From Methylosinus sp. C49 (GTDB taxonomy: Bacteria; Pseudomonadota; Alphaproteobacteria; Rhizobiales; Beijerinckiaceae), in the NCBI RefSeq assembly GCF_009936375.1, contig NZ_AP022332.1, positions 3,814,501 to 3,878,500 on the forward strand: a stretch of 64,000 nt of DNA, in the 5' to 3' direction. The position numbers were made by a program, and so were the translations under genes. Below, piece after piece: positions 26,192 to 35,452 of the stretch (position 1 is its first letter; every line of letters starts with the position of its first letter). Under the pieces are notes generated by a model. That model worked only from the letters and a program-made list of their open reading frames with translations. It had not been told where the DNA came from and made no database searches.

Positions 26192-27175
26192 ATGCGCGCG
26201 CCTGACTTCTGGCGACGCGCGCCGGCCTCGCCGCTGGCGAAAGCTCTGGCGCCATTCGGCGCGATCTATGGCGCGATCGCTTCAGCGCATATGACACGGA
26301 AGGGCGAGCGCGCCGATCTTCCGACGATCGTGATCGGCGGCCCGACGCTGGGCGGCGACGGCAAGACGCCGGCCGCGCTCGCCATCGCCGCTCTGCTTAC
26401 GGAAATGGGCGAGCGGCCGTTCTTCCTCACCCGTGGATATGGACGCGCCAAAACGCGAAGCGCGCCTTTTCTCGTCGATCCGAGCATTCATTCCGCGCGC
26501 GAAACGGGCGACGAAGCGCTGCTGCTGGCGCGCTGCGCCCCGACCATCGTCGGCGTCGATCGCGCGGCCGGAGCGCGACTCGCGCGCGATCTCGGCGCGA
26601 CGGCGCTGGCGCTGGACGATGGCTTGCAGAGCCGGCGGCTCGAGCCCGATCTCGCGTTGATGGTCGTCGATGGCGCCTATGGCGCCGGCAATGGGCTATG
26701 CCTGCCCGCCGGCCCGCTGCGCGCGCCCTTAGCGCGCCAGCTCGCCGCTGTGGATGCACTTGTGCTCATCGGCGCGGGCGCCGCAGGAGAGGCGGTAGCT
26801 GCACATGCCAGCGCGGCGGGAAAGCCCGTATTGCGCGCCCGCATTGCTCCCCTCCCCGCGCGCCTCCCCGAGCGCGCGTTCGCCTTTGCGGGCATCGCGC
26901 GGCCGGAGAAATTCTTCGCGACGCTGGAGGCTTTGGGCGTCGAGATCATGGGACGAAAAAGCTTCGCCGATCATCACGCCTTTACGGCGCGCGAGATGGC
27001 GGCGCTCGAGCACGAAGCCGCGCGTCTTCGCGCGACGCTGGTCACGACGGCAAAGGACGCGGCGCGTCTGTCTCCCGACATGGCCGCGCGCGTGGACGTT
27101 CTGCCGATCGGCCTGCTCTTGGAAGAGGAAGAAACGCTCTGCGAGCTTCTGCGCCGCGCGCTGACGCGTAATTGA
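26192..27175 (+). CDS. lpxK: Tetraacyldisaccharide 4'-kinase
   Basis: A 327-aa kinase that phosphorylates the 4' position of the lipid A disaccharide. It has the unusual P-loop GPTLGGDGKTPAALAIA, then FLTRGYGR, GDEALLLARC, LDDGLQSRRLEPDLALMVVD, LPAGPLRAPL, FAGIARPEKFFATLEALG and FADHHAFTAREM. The length is normal. It is the last gene of the cysQ-DUF4170-waaA-lpxK run and converges on the DUF2093 gene with a 6-base gap. Confidence 0.94.
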   Translation: MRAPDFWRRAPASPLAKALAPFGAIYGAIASAHMTRKGERADLPTIVIGGPTLGGDGKTPAALAIAALLTEMGERPFFLTRGYGRAKTRSAPFLVDPSIHSARETGDEALLLARCAPTIVGVDRAAGARLARDLGATALALDDGLQSRRLEPDLALMVVDGAYGAGNGLCLPAGPLRAPLARQLAAVDALVLIGAGAAGEAVAAHASAAGKPVLRARIAPLPARLPERAFAFAGIARPEKFFATLEALGVEIMGRKSFADHHAFTAREMAALEHEAARLRATLVTTAKDAARLSPDMAARVDVLPIGLLLEEEETLCELLRRALTRN

Positions 27176-27181
27176 GAAGGC

Positions 27182-27409
27182 TCAGGGCTTCTTCGGGAAG
27201 CTCACGCCGATGCGGATGAGCTTGGCGTCGGTGCTCGAATAGGCCTCTTGCAGGTCGACGTTCCAATAGCGGAGCTCTTCCAGCGGTATGGGCTCGCCGG
27301 TCACGGCGCAGCGCACAAAGGCGCCTGGACGGCGAATGCGGAAGTCGCCATCGCGATATTCGACCTCGGCCTCGACCGCGGCCTGCGGCTGTCGTTCGAA
27401 CCGGTTCAT
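27182..27409 (-). CDS. DUF2093 domain protein
   Basis: A 75-aa alphaproteobacterial protein. MNRFERQP at the start, YRDGDFRIRRPGAFVRCAVT, GEPIPLEELRYWNVDLQEAY and the short basic end match DUF2093. The function is unknown. The ATG at 27409 corresponds to the conserved family N-terminus; 20 readable residues upstream are discounted. It is often found next to lpxK in relatives. Confidence 0.85.
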   Translation of the reverse strand: MNRFERQPQAAVEAEVEYRDGDFRIRRPGAFVRCAVTGEPIPLEELRYWNVDLQEAYSSTDAKLIRIGVSFPKKP

Positions 27410-27593
27410 GCGGATCCTGCGTCTCGCCCGCTCGGTTAAGCGGCGCACCGACGAAATAAACGAGGTCATGCCGAATTTTCAATAGCAGTGACGCGATTGG
27501 CAAGACCGAATCGCACATTGTCGGCCGAGTTTTGCTTTCCCGCCCACTGCGGCGTCGCTGGAACAGCTGCGCCGAAGCAGCGCCGGAAATGCG

Positions 27594-27617
27594 AATGGCC
27601 GCCCGTAGGCGGCCATT
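27594..27617 (-). terminator. Hairpin terminator of the minus-strand porin
   Basis: AATGGCCGCC CGTA GGCGGCCATT is a perfect 10-bp stem with a 4-base loop, 31 bases beyond the porin stop. A weak T-containing stretch follows on the minus strand. Confidence 0.6.
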
Positions 27618-27647
27618 GCGAAAGGAATCGCCAGCTTCAGGCGGCTC

Positions 27648-29303
27648 TCACCAGAAGACTTGCGCGCGGGCCAGGAACATGCTCGGGCGGTCGCCGTTGA
27701 GATAGGCGCGATCGGAGGGCGCCGAGAGCGTCAGGACCTTCGTCCAATTGGCCTGAAGACGCACGCCGCGCACCGGATACCAGTTCAGCGCCAGCGTCAG
27801 ATTGCCCTCGCGTCCGCCGAGCGTGGCAGTGTTGGCGAGCGCCTTCTGCGCGGCGTTTCCGACGAGGGCGGCCGCATAGACATAGCTGCTATCGACGAGA
27901 CCGCCATTGTTTAGGTTCAGCTCGCTGTAGCGCGCGGCGAATTCCCAGGCGCCGAGGCCGCCCTTGTTGAAGGGGTCTTTGATCGCCACATCGGCGAAGG
28001 TGCCCGGCGAGCCCCAGTTCTTGTCATAGCCGCGATAGGAAGCAGCGCGCGATTCGCCGGTCAGGAACACCGAACCATAGACATAATAGCCGCTATAGGT
28101 CTGGCTCGATCCGCCGGCATTGCCGAGAAGCAGCGCGTTGAGCGGATCGCGCTCATATTGCGAGGCGAGATATTCCGCCTGGACGGCGAAGGGCCCATAG
28201 GCCGCGGACGCCTCGAAAGCGTAGCTGTACGAATATTTCAAGCAGCCGTTCTTGAGCGTGAAGGGCGAATATAGGAGCGAGAGGCCGGTCGAGGCCGTCG
28301 CGAGGCTTCCCGAAGCCGCGCAAGTGAGGTCTTGCGCCGCCGGCACGCGGATCAGAGCGCCGCTCCCGCCCAGAACGTCGAACTCGTCGCGCGTTCCCTG
28401 GCCGGGCCGATAGGTGTTGACGTTGGTGGCCGCCGTCGCGTCATTGGGCTTGTGATAGCGGAAGGACGAGCCGAAGTGCAGGAGCTTGTCCTCCTCGACG
28501 ATCGGCGCATAGGTGGCGCGCATCGCGAGGTCCCAATATTGATGTCCGCCAGTGGGCGGCGCCGTCGCCGTGTCCTGCGGGCTGGTCGAGAAGAAGCCGC
28601 CCTTGACGCTCCAATGCTTGTCGCCCGCCCCGACCGCGACGCCGATATGGCGGCTCGGCGCGAGCGCTTCGGTCATGGCGCGCTCGATGAACGTGATGTG
28701 CTTGGTCGAGCTGACCGTCTCGAGGCTGAAGGGCTCGAAGAAATTGCCCACCTGGAAGGTGACTGGCTGCTTGGTGATCTCTTCCGGCAGCAGCTTGGCG
28801 CGATAGGCGAGGAAAGCGTCGCGAATGCCGGCGGCGCCGGAGCCGGTGAAGTCATATTGGAACTTGTAGAACCAGTTTTTATAGGCTTTGCCCTCGACCT
28901 CGAGCTGGGCGCGGCGGAAGCCGGCGTTGCTGCGTGAGATGGTGTCCGCCGAGCTGGCGAAGCCGCCGTCGGCCTGGACGCGGCCGCCGACCTTGAAGTT
29001 GAACGCCTGATCCTCCGTCTCGACGAAGAGGCCGTTCTTGAAGCTGACGAACACCGGCGGCGGGGCGACGAGCCCGGGCAGGGTCTTGGCGGAATTCAGC
29101 GCATTCTTGACCTGGACATTGGTCTTGGCCTGATCGGCGACCTTTGCCTCGAGACGCTTGAGCTGCTCCTTCAACGCCTTGATCTCGCTCGCCGTGTCCG
29201 CCAGCGCCGACGCAGGAGCGCCCAGCAGCCCGCAGAAGGCGGCGAGCGCCACGCCGCCCGAGAGCCGCCTCGCCATTTTCGACCTGATTCTCTGTTCTTT
29301 CAT
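27648..29303 (-). CDS. OprP/OprO-like outer-membrane porin (paralogue 1)
   Basis: A 551-aa trimeric-porin-type protein. A signal peptide (VALAAFCGLLGAPASALA) is followed by a heptad coiled coil (ASEIKALKEQLKRLEAKVADQ, about residues 37-60) and then the phosphate-selective porin-like barrel: FKVGGRVQADGG, FRRAQLEVEGKAYKNWFYKF, GNFFEPFSLE, LGAWEFAARYSELNLNNGG, LTLALNWYPVRGVRLQANW and the terminal aromatic strand ending FW. The substrate is unknown; anions are plausible by family. It is divergent from a second paralogue across a 0.6-kb gap. GGGGG before the ATG is the ribosome site. Confidence 0.85.
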   Translation of the reverse strand: MKEQRIRSKMARRLSGGVALAAFCGLLGAPASALADTASEIKALKEQLKRLEAKVADQAKTNVQVKNALNSAKTLPGLVAPPPVFVSFKNGLFVETEDQAFNFKVGGRVQADGGFASSADTISRSNAGFRRAQLEVEGKAYKNWFYKFQYDFTGSGAAGIRDAFLAYRAKLLPEEITKQPVTFQVGNFFEPFSLETVSSTKHITFIERAMTEALAPSRHIGVAVGAGDKHWSVKGGFFSTSPQDTATAPPTGGHQYWDLAMRATYAPIVEEDKLLHFGSSFRYHKPNDATAATNVNTYRPGQGTRDEFDVLGGSGALIRVPAAQDLTCAASGSLATASTGLSLLYSPFTLKNGCLKYSYSYAFEASAAYGPFAVQAEYLASQYERDPLNALLLGNAGGSSQTYSGYYVYGSVFLTGESRAASYRGYDKNWGSPGTFADVAIKDPFNKGGLGAWEFAARYSELNLNNGGLVDSSYVYAAALVGNAAQKALANTATLGGREGNLTLALNWYPVRGVRLQANWTKVLTLSAPSDRAYLNGDRPSMFLARAQVFW

Positions 29304-29926
29304 CTCAGCCCCCTGCGCTCGGCGTTTTGCGTGGGCGGCTCGGACGTCTGTTCGCTGGACGGGATATTCATGTGATCAAATGAATATCTCGCGTCGACGG
29401 CAAGTTTCCCGGATCCGAACCACACACGCAAGGCGCACGACGATTGCACCGTTTGCCTACTCATCGTTAGATGATGCCCAAATTCTCACCAGACATGCCC
29501 GCGTGGCGAGCTTCTTGGAGCGAAATGTTCTTTGGATACATCACATGTAATTGTCTTACATTTCGATCGGCCGTTTGCGCAAGGCCAGAATCGGGCCCTC
29601 TTAAGGATTTCCACGTATGTGTTGCCGATTCGACACAATCTGGATGTGGCGTCGCTGTGAGGCGCGACGACATTACGGCATGAAGCGGCGCGGTCGAGGC
29701 GTCCAGACCGGTCGCCGGACATAGCCGGCGACGCTCCAATAATAAAAATAACATCAAATATTTATCTAGACGTTGCGGCCCCGCCTCACGCCCCGTCGCG
29801 CGTGGCATTTGGGCAACACCTTAGGTAGAAACCATCGTCACAATTCGGCGCCGCCATCTTTTGTGATGATTGTGTCACATAACGCCTCTAGCGCTGCCAT
29901 AGCGGTAAGCAATTCAAGAGGCTGAC
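29304..29926. promoter_or_regulatory. Divergent promoter region between two porin genes
   Basis: These 620 bases are clearly less GC-rich than the flanks and hold no convincing gene. They must carry promoters for both porins. A near-palindrome TGTGATGATTGTGTCACA at 29862-29879 (arms TGTGA/TCACA, spacer 8) lies about 50 bases before the rightward porin and could bind a CRP/FNR-type regulator, although the canonical spacer is 6. The unusual length suggests complex regulation. Confidence 0.45.
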
Positions 29927-31588
29927 ATGACACAGGTACCGAACGTCCAGACGATCGCGAAGGGCGCGACGCCTTCGAAGCTGCTGGGAGGCGTGGCCGC
30001 CATCGCCCTCCTCGGAGCGTTCGGCGCGCCCACGGCGGCTGTCGCCGACACGGCGAGCGAGATCAAGGCGCTCAAGGCCGAGCTGAAGCGGCTCGAGCAC
30101 CGGCTCGAGGAGCAGGCCAAGACGACCCATCAGGTCAAGAACGCGCTGAACTCGGCCAAATCCGCGCCGGGCGGCAACGCCCCGCCGCCGGTGTTCGTCA
30201 GCTTCAAGAACGGCCTCTTCGTCGAAACCGAAGACAAGGACTTCAACTTCAAGATCGGCGGCCGCATCCAGGCCGACGGCGGCTTCACCAGCTATACCTC
30301 CGCCTCTGGCTCGCGCAGCAATGTCGGCTTCCGCCGCGCCCGCCTCGAGGTCGAGGGCAAGGCCTATAAGAACTGGTATTACAAGTTCCAATACGACTTC
30401 ACCGGCACCGGCGTGACCGGCATCCGCGACGCGTTCCTCGCCTATCGCGACAAATTCCTCCCCGAGGAAATCACCAAGCAGCCGGTCACCATCCAGATCG
30501 GCAGCCAGTACGAGCCGTTCAGCATGGAGACGCTGACCTCCTCGAAGCACATCACCTTCATCGAGCGCGCGCTTCCCGGCGCCCTGGCTCCCGACCGCCA
30601 TGTCGGCGCCAAGATCGGCCTCGGCGACAAGCATTGGAGCGTGCAGGCCGGCGTGTTCTCGACCAGCTTCGGACAGGACTCCTCGCAGGCTCCGGCCGCG
30701 ACCGGACATCAGTATTGGGACCTGACGACGCGCGCGACCTATGCGCCGATCGTCGAGGAAGACAAGCTGCTGCATTTCGGCGGCTCGTTCATGTTCCACA
30801 AGCCGAACGACTCGACCGCCTCCCAAGACCCGAACAATCTGCTGCCGGGCACCGGCTCGCGCGACGAGACCGACATTCTCAACAATCGCTACATCGTCGT
30901 TCCGGCGGCGCAGGCGCTCAATTGCAGCCCCGCTTTCAAGGCGGCCTCCGGCGTCGCCCTGCTGTGGACGCCCGGCTATCTGCAGAACGGCTGTCTGAAG
31001 TCCAGCTACAACTACAACTTCGAAATGGCGGCCACCTACGGCCCCTTCTCGCTGCAGGGCGAATATTCCGGCGCTCATTACGAGCGTGATGCCGGGACGG
31101 CCTTGGCGCTCGGCAACAATGGCGGATCGAGCCTCAATTACAGCGGCTATTATGTCCAGGGCTCGGTCTTCCTGACCGGCGAGTCCCGCGCGGCCTCCTA
31201 TAAGGGCTACGACAAGGACTGGAACACGCCCGGCACGTTCGGCGACGTGGCGATCAAGAACCCGCTCAACAAGGGCGGCCTCGGAGCCTGGGAGTTCGCT
31301 GCGCGCTACAGCGAGCTCAATCTGAACAATGGCGGTCTCGTCGACAGCAATTTCGCCTATCTGGCGGCTGTCGCCGGCAATGCGGCGCAGAAGGCCCTGG
31401 CGAGCACAGCGACGCTCGGCGGCCGCGAGGAAAACCTCACTCTGGCGCTCAACTGGTATCCGGTGAGGGGCGTCCGCTTCCAGGCCAATTGGACGCGCGC
31501 CATGACGCTCGTCGCTCCCTCCGACAAGCCCTATCTCAACGGCCAGCATCCGAGCACCTTCCTCGCTCGCGCCCAGGTTTTCTGGTGA
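29927..31588 (+). CDS. OprP/OprO-like outer-membrane porin (paralogue 2)
   Basis: A 553-aa protein with the same architecture as its divergent neighbour: signal region ending PTAAVA, coiled coil (EIKALKAELKRLEHRLEEQ), then a barrel with FKIGGRIQADGG, FRRARLEVEGKAYKNWYYKF, SQYEPFSMETL, LGAWEFAARYSEL and a C-terminal ARAQVFW. It differs from paralogues 1 and 3 mainly in the central loops (about residues 210-360), where selectivity and phage-receptor loops normally lie. The ATG has GAGG upstream. A strong terminator follows, so it is transcribed alone. Confidence 0.85.
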   Translation: MTQVPNVQTIAKGATPSKLLGGVAAIALLGAFGAPTAAVADTASEIKALKAELKRLEHRLEEQAKTTHQVKNALNSAKSAPGGNAPPPVFVSFKNGLFVETEDKDFNFKIGGRIQADGGFTSYTSASGSRSNVGFRRARLEVEGKAYKNWYYKFQYDFTGTGVTGIRDAFLAYRDKFLPEEITKQPVTIQIGSQYEPFSMETLTSSKHITFIERALPGALAPDRHVGAKIGLGDKHWSVQAGVFSTSFGQDSSQAPAATGHQYWDLTTRATYAPIVEEDKLLHFGGSFMFHKPNDSTASQDPNNLLPGTGSRDETDILNNRYIVVPAAQALNCSPAFKAASGVALLWTPGYLQNGCLKSSYNYNFEMAATYGPFSLQGEYSGAHYERDAGTALALGNNGGSSLNYSGYYVQGSVFLTGESRAASYKGYDKDWNTPGTFGDVAIKNPLNKGGLGAWEFAARYSELNLNNGGLVDSNFAYLAAVAGNAAQKALASTATLGGREENLTLALNWYPVRGVRFQANWTRAMTLVAPSDKPYLNGQHPSTFLARAQVFW

Positions 31589-31638
31589 GAGAAGAGGCCG
31601 GATCTCTTCGGAGCCGGCGAGATGTCAGATCGAGAAGA

Positions 31639-31663
31639 GGCCGCCCTTCGGGGCGGCCTTTTT
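31639..31663 (+). terminator. Intrinsic terminator
   Basis: GGCCGCCC TTCG GGGCGGCC followed by TTTTT: a perfect 8-bp stem with a stable UUCG-type loop and a T-run, 50 bases after the porin stop. Confidence 0.9.
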
Positions 31664-31789
31664 CGTTATAGAGCCAAATTTCATGAAGTGACATTTCCGC
31701 CACAGCCTGCGCTGAAAGCGTTCCTCGCCGATCATCAACCTAGTCAGCACATATAGTCTATGATTAATGTATATCACTTAGGAGCTGAT

Positions 31790-33466
31790 ATGGGGACACT
31801 GATGAACGGGCATAAGAAATCGCGCGGACGGACAATGGGGCCGCTTTCGAGCGGCGTCGCTCTCGCCGCCTTCGCAGCGACTTTCGGACTTCCGGCTTCC
31901 GCCCTGGCGGACGCGGCGAGCGAGATCAAAGCGCTGAAAGCCGAGCTCAAGCGGCTCGAGGCCAAGGTCGCCCAGCAGGGCAAGGATCACGCTCAGGTCA
32001 AGAACGCGCTCAACACGGCCAAGGCCGCGCCGGGAACGAGCGCGCCGCCGCCGGTCTTCATCTCATTCCGCAACGGCCTCTTCGTCGAGACCGAGGATCA
32101 GGAGTTCAGCTTCAAGCTCGGCGGCCAGATCCAGGCCGACGGCGGCTTCGCCTCCTCCGCCGACACCATCTCGCGCTCCAATGTCGGCTTCCGCCGCGCC
32201 CGTCTCGAGGTCGAGGGCAAAGCCTTCAAGAATTGGTACTACAAGCTCCAATATGATTTCACCGGCTCGGGCGCGGCCGGCATTCGCGACTTCTATCTCG
32301 CCTATCGCAACAGGTTCCTGCCCGAAGAGATCACCAAGCAGCCAGTGACCATTCAGATCGGCAACTTCAAGGAGCCCTTCAGCCTCGAGGCCATCGAATC
32401 CTCGAAGCATTTCGTCTTTGTCGAGCGCTCGCTGCCCTCCGTCCTTTCGCCGAGCCGCCACATCGGCGCGGCGATCGCGGCCGGCGACAAGCAGTGGTCG
32501 ATCAAGACCGGCATCTTCTCGACCAGCCCGCAGGACACGTCGACCTCTCCGCCCACCGGCGAATCGCAATATTGGGACGCCGCCGTCCGCGCCACCTACG
32601 CGCCCATCCAGGAAGAGGACAAGCTCCTGCACCTCGGCGGCTCGTTCAAATATCACAAGCCCAACAACACCACCGCCGCGACCGACGCCGCCGATCTGCG
32701 CCCCGGCCAATCCTCCGAGCGCGAGGAGACCGACGTGCTCGGAGGCGGCGGCGCGCTGACCCGCGTCTCCGCGGCGCAGGACCTCTCCTGCGGCGCCTCG
32801 GCGGCCAGCCTCAACATCGCGACCACCGGCGTCGGCCTGCTCAGCGCGCCCTTCGCGCGGCGCTCGAGCTGCCTGAAATACTCCTATAATTACGGCTTCG
32901 AAGCCGCCGCCGCCTATGGCCCGGTCTCATTGCAGGCCGAATATATCGCCGCCCAATATGAGCGCGACGCCACCAATGTGCTCATCTACGGCAATGGCGG
33001 CGGAACCAGCCTGCGCTACAGCGGCTATTACGTCTTCGGCTCCGTATTTCTGACCGGCGAGTCCCGCGCCGCCTCCTATCGCGGCTACGACAAGGACTTC
33101 AACACGCCCGGCAGCTTCACCGACATTCAGATCAAGAATCCGGTGAACAAGGGCGGTCTGGGCGCCTGGGAGTTCGCGGCCCGCTTCAGCGAGCTCAATC
33201 TCAACAATGGCGGCCTCGTCGACGGCGGCTTCGTCTATGCGGCGACTGTGGCCGGCAACGCCGCGCAAAAGGCGCTGGCCAGCACGGCGACGCTCGGCGG
33301 GCGCCAGGAGAATCTGACGCTGGCGCTCAACTGGTATCCGGTCAAAGGCGTGCGCTTCCAGGCCAATTGGACCAAGACGCTGACGCTGGTCGCGCCATCC
33401 GATCGTCCCTTCCTCAATGGCGACCACCCCAGCCTCTTCCTCGCCAGAGCTCAGATCTTCTGGTGA
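31790..33466 (+). CDS. OprP/OprO-like outer-membrane porin (paralogue 3)
   Basis: A 558-aa third paralogue, closer to paralogue 1 than to 2: both share the GGFASSADTISRSN segment, and the TSPQDT and YHKPN loops. The order is signal peptide (VALAAFAATFGLPASALA), coiled coil (EIKALKAELKRLEAKVAQQ), barrel, terminal ARAQIFW. The ATG at 31790 is chosen over the upstream codon because GGAG lies five bases before it. The protein is targeted to the outer membrane and probably trimeric. Duplication with loop divergence is inferred. Confidence 0.85.
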   Translation: MGTLMNGHKKSRGRTMGPLSSGVALAAFAATFGLPASALADAASEIKALKAELKRLEAKVAQQGKDHAQVKNALNTAKAAPGTSAPPPVFISFRNGLFVETEDQEFSFKLGGQIQADGGFASSADTISRSNVGFRRARLEVEGKAFKNWYYKLQYDFTGSGAAGIRDFYLAYRNRFLPEEITKQPVTIQIGNFKEPFSLEAIESSKHFVFVERSLPSVLSPSRHIGAAIAAGDKQWSIKTGIFSTSPQDTSTSPPTGESQYWDAAVRATYAPIQEEDKLLHLGGSFKYHKPNNTTAATDAADLRPGQSSEREETDVLGGGGALTRVSAAQDLSCGASAASLNIATTGVGLLSAPFARRSSCLKYSYNYGFEAAAAYGPVSLQAEYIAAQYERDATNVLIYGNGGGTSLRYSGYYVFGSVFLTGESRAASYRGYDKDFNTPGSFTDIQIKNPVNKGGLGAWEFAARFSELNLNNGGLVDGGFVYAATVAGNAAQKALASTATLGGRQENLTLALNWYPVKGVRFQANWTKTLTLVAPSDRPFLNGDHPSLFLARAQIFW

Positions 33467-33515
33467 GCGAGACCTTCGAGGTCTGAACGATCTACAGAAC
33501 GCTCTCTGACATTGC

Positions 33516-33537
33516 GGCCGCCCTTCATCGGGCGGCC
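33516..33537 (+). terminator. Intrinsic-type hairpin after porin 3
   Basis: GGCCGCCC TTCATC GGGCGGCC, a perfect 8-bp stem about 50 bases after the stop and similar to the terminator of paralogue 2. The following bases are GTCGTCGTTT, a weak T tract. Confidence 0.7.
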
Positions 33538-33708
33538 GTCGTCGTTTCACGCATCATCGTCCAGCGGCGCCCTTTTCAAACATGCCGAAACAGTCGTAAT
33601 CATTTAAGATATTCATGCTGCCGATTCGGCGAATAGTCGGTAATCGAGTCGTTTACCTAAGTGTAAATACGTAATTCGATTTATCGCTGCTTCGACGGAT
33701 CAGCAAAC

Positions 33709-35379
33709 ATGCCATTTATGAAGCGATTTCTTGTCGGAATGGCCATAACAACCTCTTGCATCGCCGCCGTGCGCGCCGAAGAGCTTCCGAAACGACAGGC
33801 GGCGCCGGTCGAATATGTTCGCATCTGCGATCAATATGGCTCGGCCTTTTTCTATATCCCCGGCAACAACACCTGCCTGCGCATCGGCGGGGCCGCCGTC
33901 GCTGAATGGCGCTCGTGGAGCACCTCCTATCGCATGTCGCGCAACATCATCGCGACCGACAATCCTTTCGCCTTCGGTCCGAGCGTCAACTCCAATCCGC
34001 TCGGCATACCGGGGCATGTTCCCCTCCTCGGCTATTCCAATCCACGCAGCGGGGACAATAGCGGCTTCGTGGGCATCGGCCGGGTCGAGATGGACGCCCG
34101 CGCGCCGACCGACTACGGCACGATGCGCGCCTTCATTCGGCTCGAATCGCAATTCGGCTCGGACAGCAGCGCGGCGACCGGCTCGATCAGCGGCTCGCAA
34201 TATTTCGGCGCCGCAAATTTCTCCAACGGCAATGTGTTCCGCACCACGGCGCGCGAGACGACGATCCTCAACAAGGCCTTTGTGCAATTTGGCGGCATTA
34301 CCGCCGGCCGCGTGCAGTCTTTCTTCGATTTCTACACCGACAATATCGATTGGGAGGCGCTGCGCGGCTCCAACTCCACCGTCGGCGCGCTGGCCTACAC
34401 CTATAGTTTCCGCGACGGCGCCTCGCTCAGCTTCTCGCTCGAGGACAATGTCTCGCGACGCGGCTTCATCGGCTCGACGATCGGCGCCTTCAATTACGTG
34501 GCCGCGGTTTATGGCCTCTCGGGCGCGGCGGCGGACGCCGCGGCGGCGGCCTGGGGAACGCGCTTCACCGGCGTGCCGGACGGCGTGCAAATTCCCGAGA
34601 TCGTCGGCGCCTTCCGCATCGATCAGCCCTGGGGCGCCGTGCAGCTCTCCGGCGCCGCGCATCAGCTGCGCACATCCACCTACACACGCAACGCCACGGT
34701 GGCGACGCCCGTCACCGGACTGCCGCTCGGCACAGCCATCCCCGTCGTTTCGCAGGAGGATTACGGCTATGCGTTCCAGCTCGGCTGGCAGTTCAATCTC
34801 GACAAATTCGCCCCCGATATTTTTTCCGAGGGCGACAAGCTATGGGTGCAGGGGACCTACGCCCGCGGCGCCGTCGGCTATCTGATGGGCAATAATCTCA
34901 GCTTCAACGGCGGCCCGGTGAATGGCAACGCCTTCTACGGCTATGGCAATGGCGGCGTCAAAGCCAGCAATGGCTGGGAGTTTCTGAGCTTCGACTGCAT
35001 TTGGACCGCCGCCGCCCATTGCGACAAATCGATCGGCTGGGTGGGGCTGGCGGCCTTCAAGCATTATTGGACGCCGACGCTCTCCTCCGGCGTCTACGGC
35101 TCCGTGATGGAGCTCTATTACAGCCCGAGCGCCATAGCGGATTTCGGCGGCGGCGTCGGCGCGGTGAACACGACCGAATATCGGGTCGGCTCCAATCTCG
35201 TCTGGACGCCGATCAAGAATTTCGATCTCGGCGGCGAGCTGATGTATCTGCGCGACAATCACCACAGCCGGCCGGTCGGCCTCGCGCCGGACATAGCGCT
35301 GTGGTCGGTGGGCCTGCCGTCCTGGAAGGGCGCGAATGCGACAGTGGAGGGACGCGTGCGCCTGCAGCGCTCGTTCTGA
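33709..35379 (+). CDS. Alphaproteobacterial porin (Porin_2 type)
   Basis: A 556-aa outer-membrane barrel of the family typical of rhizobia. It has a signal peptide (FLVGMAITTSCIAAVRA), then the signature VRICDQYGSAFFYIPGNNTC with a Cys pair and LRIGG. Repeated amphipathic strands follow (FVGIGRVEMDARAPTDYG, AFVQFGGITAGRVQSFFDFY, ALWSVGLPSWKG) and the protein ends in a terminal RLQRSF strand. Such porins allow passive diffusion of small solutes. The ATG at 33718 is an alternative start. It is not related in sequence to the three OprP-like porins just upstream. Confidence 0.85.
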   Translation: MPFMKRFLVGMAITTSCIAAVRAEELPKRQAAPVEYVRICDQYGSAFFYIPGNNTCLRIGGAAVAEWRSWSTSYRMSRNIIATDNPFAFGPSVNSNPLGIPGHVPLLGYSNPRSGDNSGFVGIGRVEMDARAPTDYGTMRAFIRLESQFGSDSSAATGSISGSQYFGAANFSNGNVFRTTARETTILNKAFVQFGGITAGRVQSFFDFYTDNIDWEALRGSNSTVGALAYTYSFRDGASLSFSLEDNVSRRGFIGSTIGAFNYVAAVYGLSGAAADAAAAAWGTRFTGVPDGVQIPEIVGAFRIDQPWGAVQLSGAAHQLRTSTYTRNATVATPVTGLPLGTAIPVVSQEDYGYAFQLGWQFNLDKFAPDIFSEGDKLWVQGTYARGAVGYLMGNNLSFNGGPVNGNAFYGYGNGGVKASNGWEFLSFDCIWTAAAHCDKSIGWVGLAAFKHYWTPTLSSGVYGSVMELYYSPSAIADFGGGVGAVNTTEYRVGSNLVWTPIKNFDLGGELMYLRDNHHSRPVGLAPDIALWSVGLPSWKGANATVEGRVRLQRSF

Positions 35380-35389
35380 CGCCGAGAAC

Positions 35390-35452
35390 TCCTTGCTCGG
35401 TCGTGTCTTCTTCACGCGAACCGGTTCCCGTTTCGCTCGCAAGCGCTCTAGC
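35390..35452. repeat. Short dispersed intergenic repeat (about 63 bp), copy 2
   Basis: Matches 2530-2594 in GCTCGGTCGTG, TTCTTCACGCGAACCGG and TTTCGCTCG, ending AAGCGCTCTAGC. As in copy 1 it lies next to the 3' end of a minus-strand gene, here overlapping the last bases of the Ppx/GppA gene. Confidence 0.65.

Noticed and set aside
29862-29879. Canonical CRP site upstream of porin 2
   Set aside because: Arms match TGTGA/TCACA but the spacer is 8 rather than 6, so it is kept only as a note in the promoter region.
29888-31549. Reverse-strand frame covering the second porin
   Set aside because: Antisense shadow. The plus strand has signal peptide, coiled coil, barrel and terminal aromatic residue.
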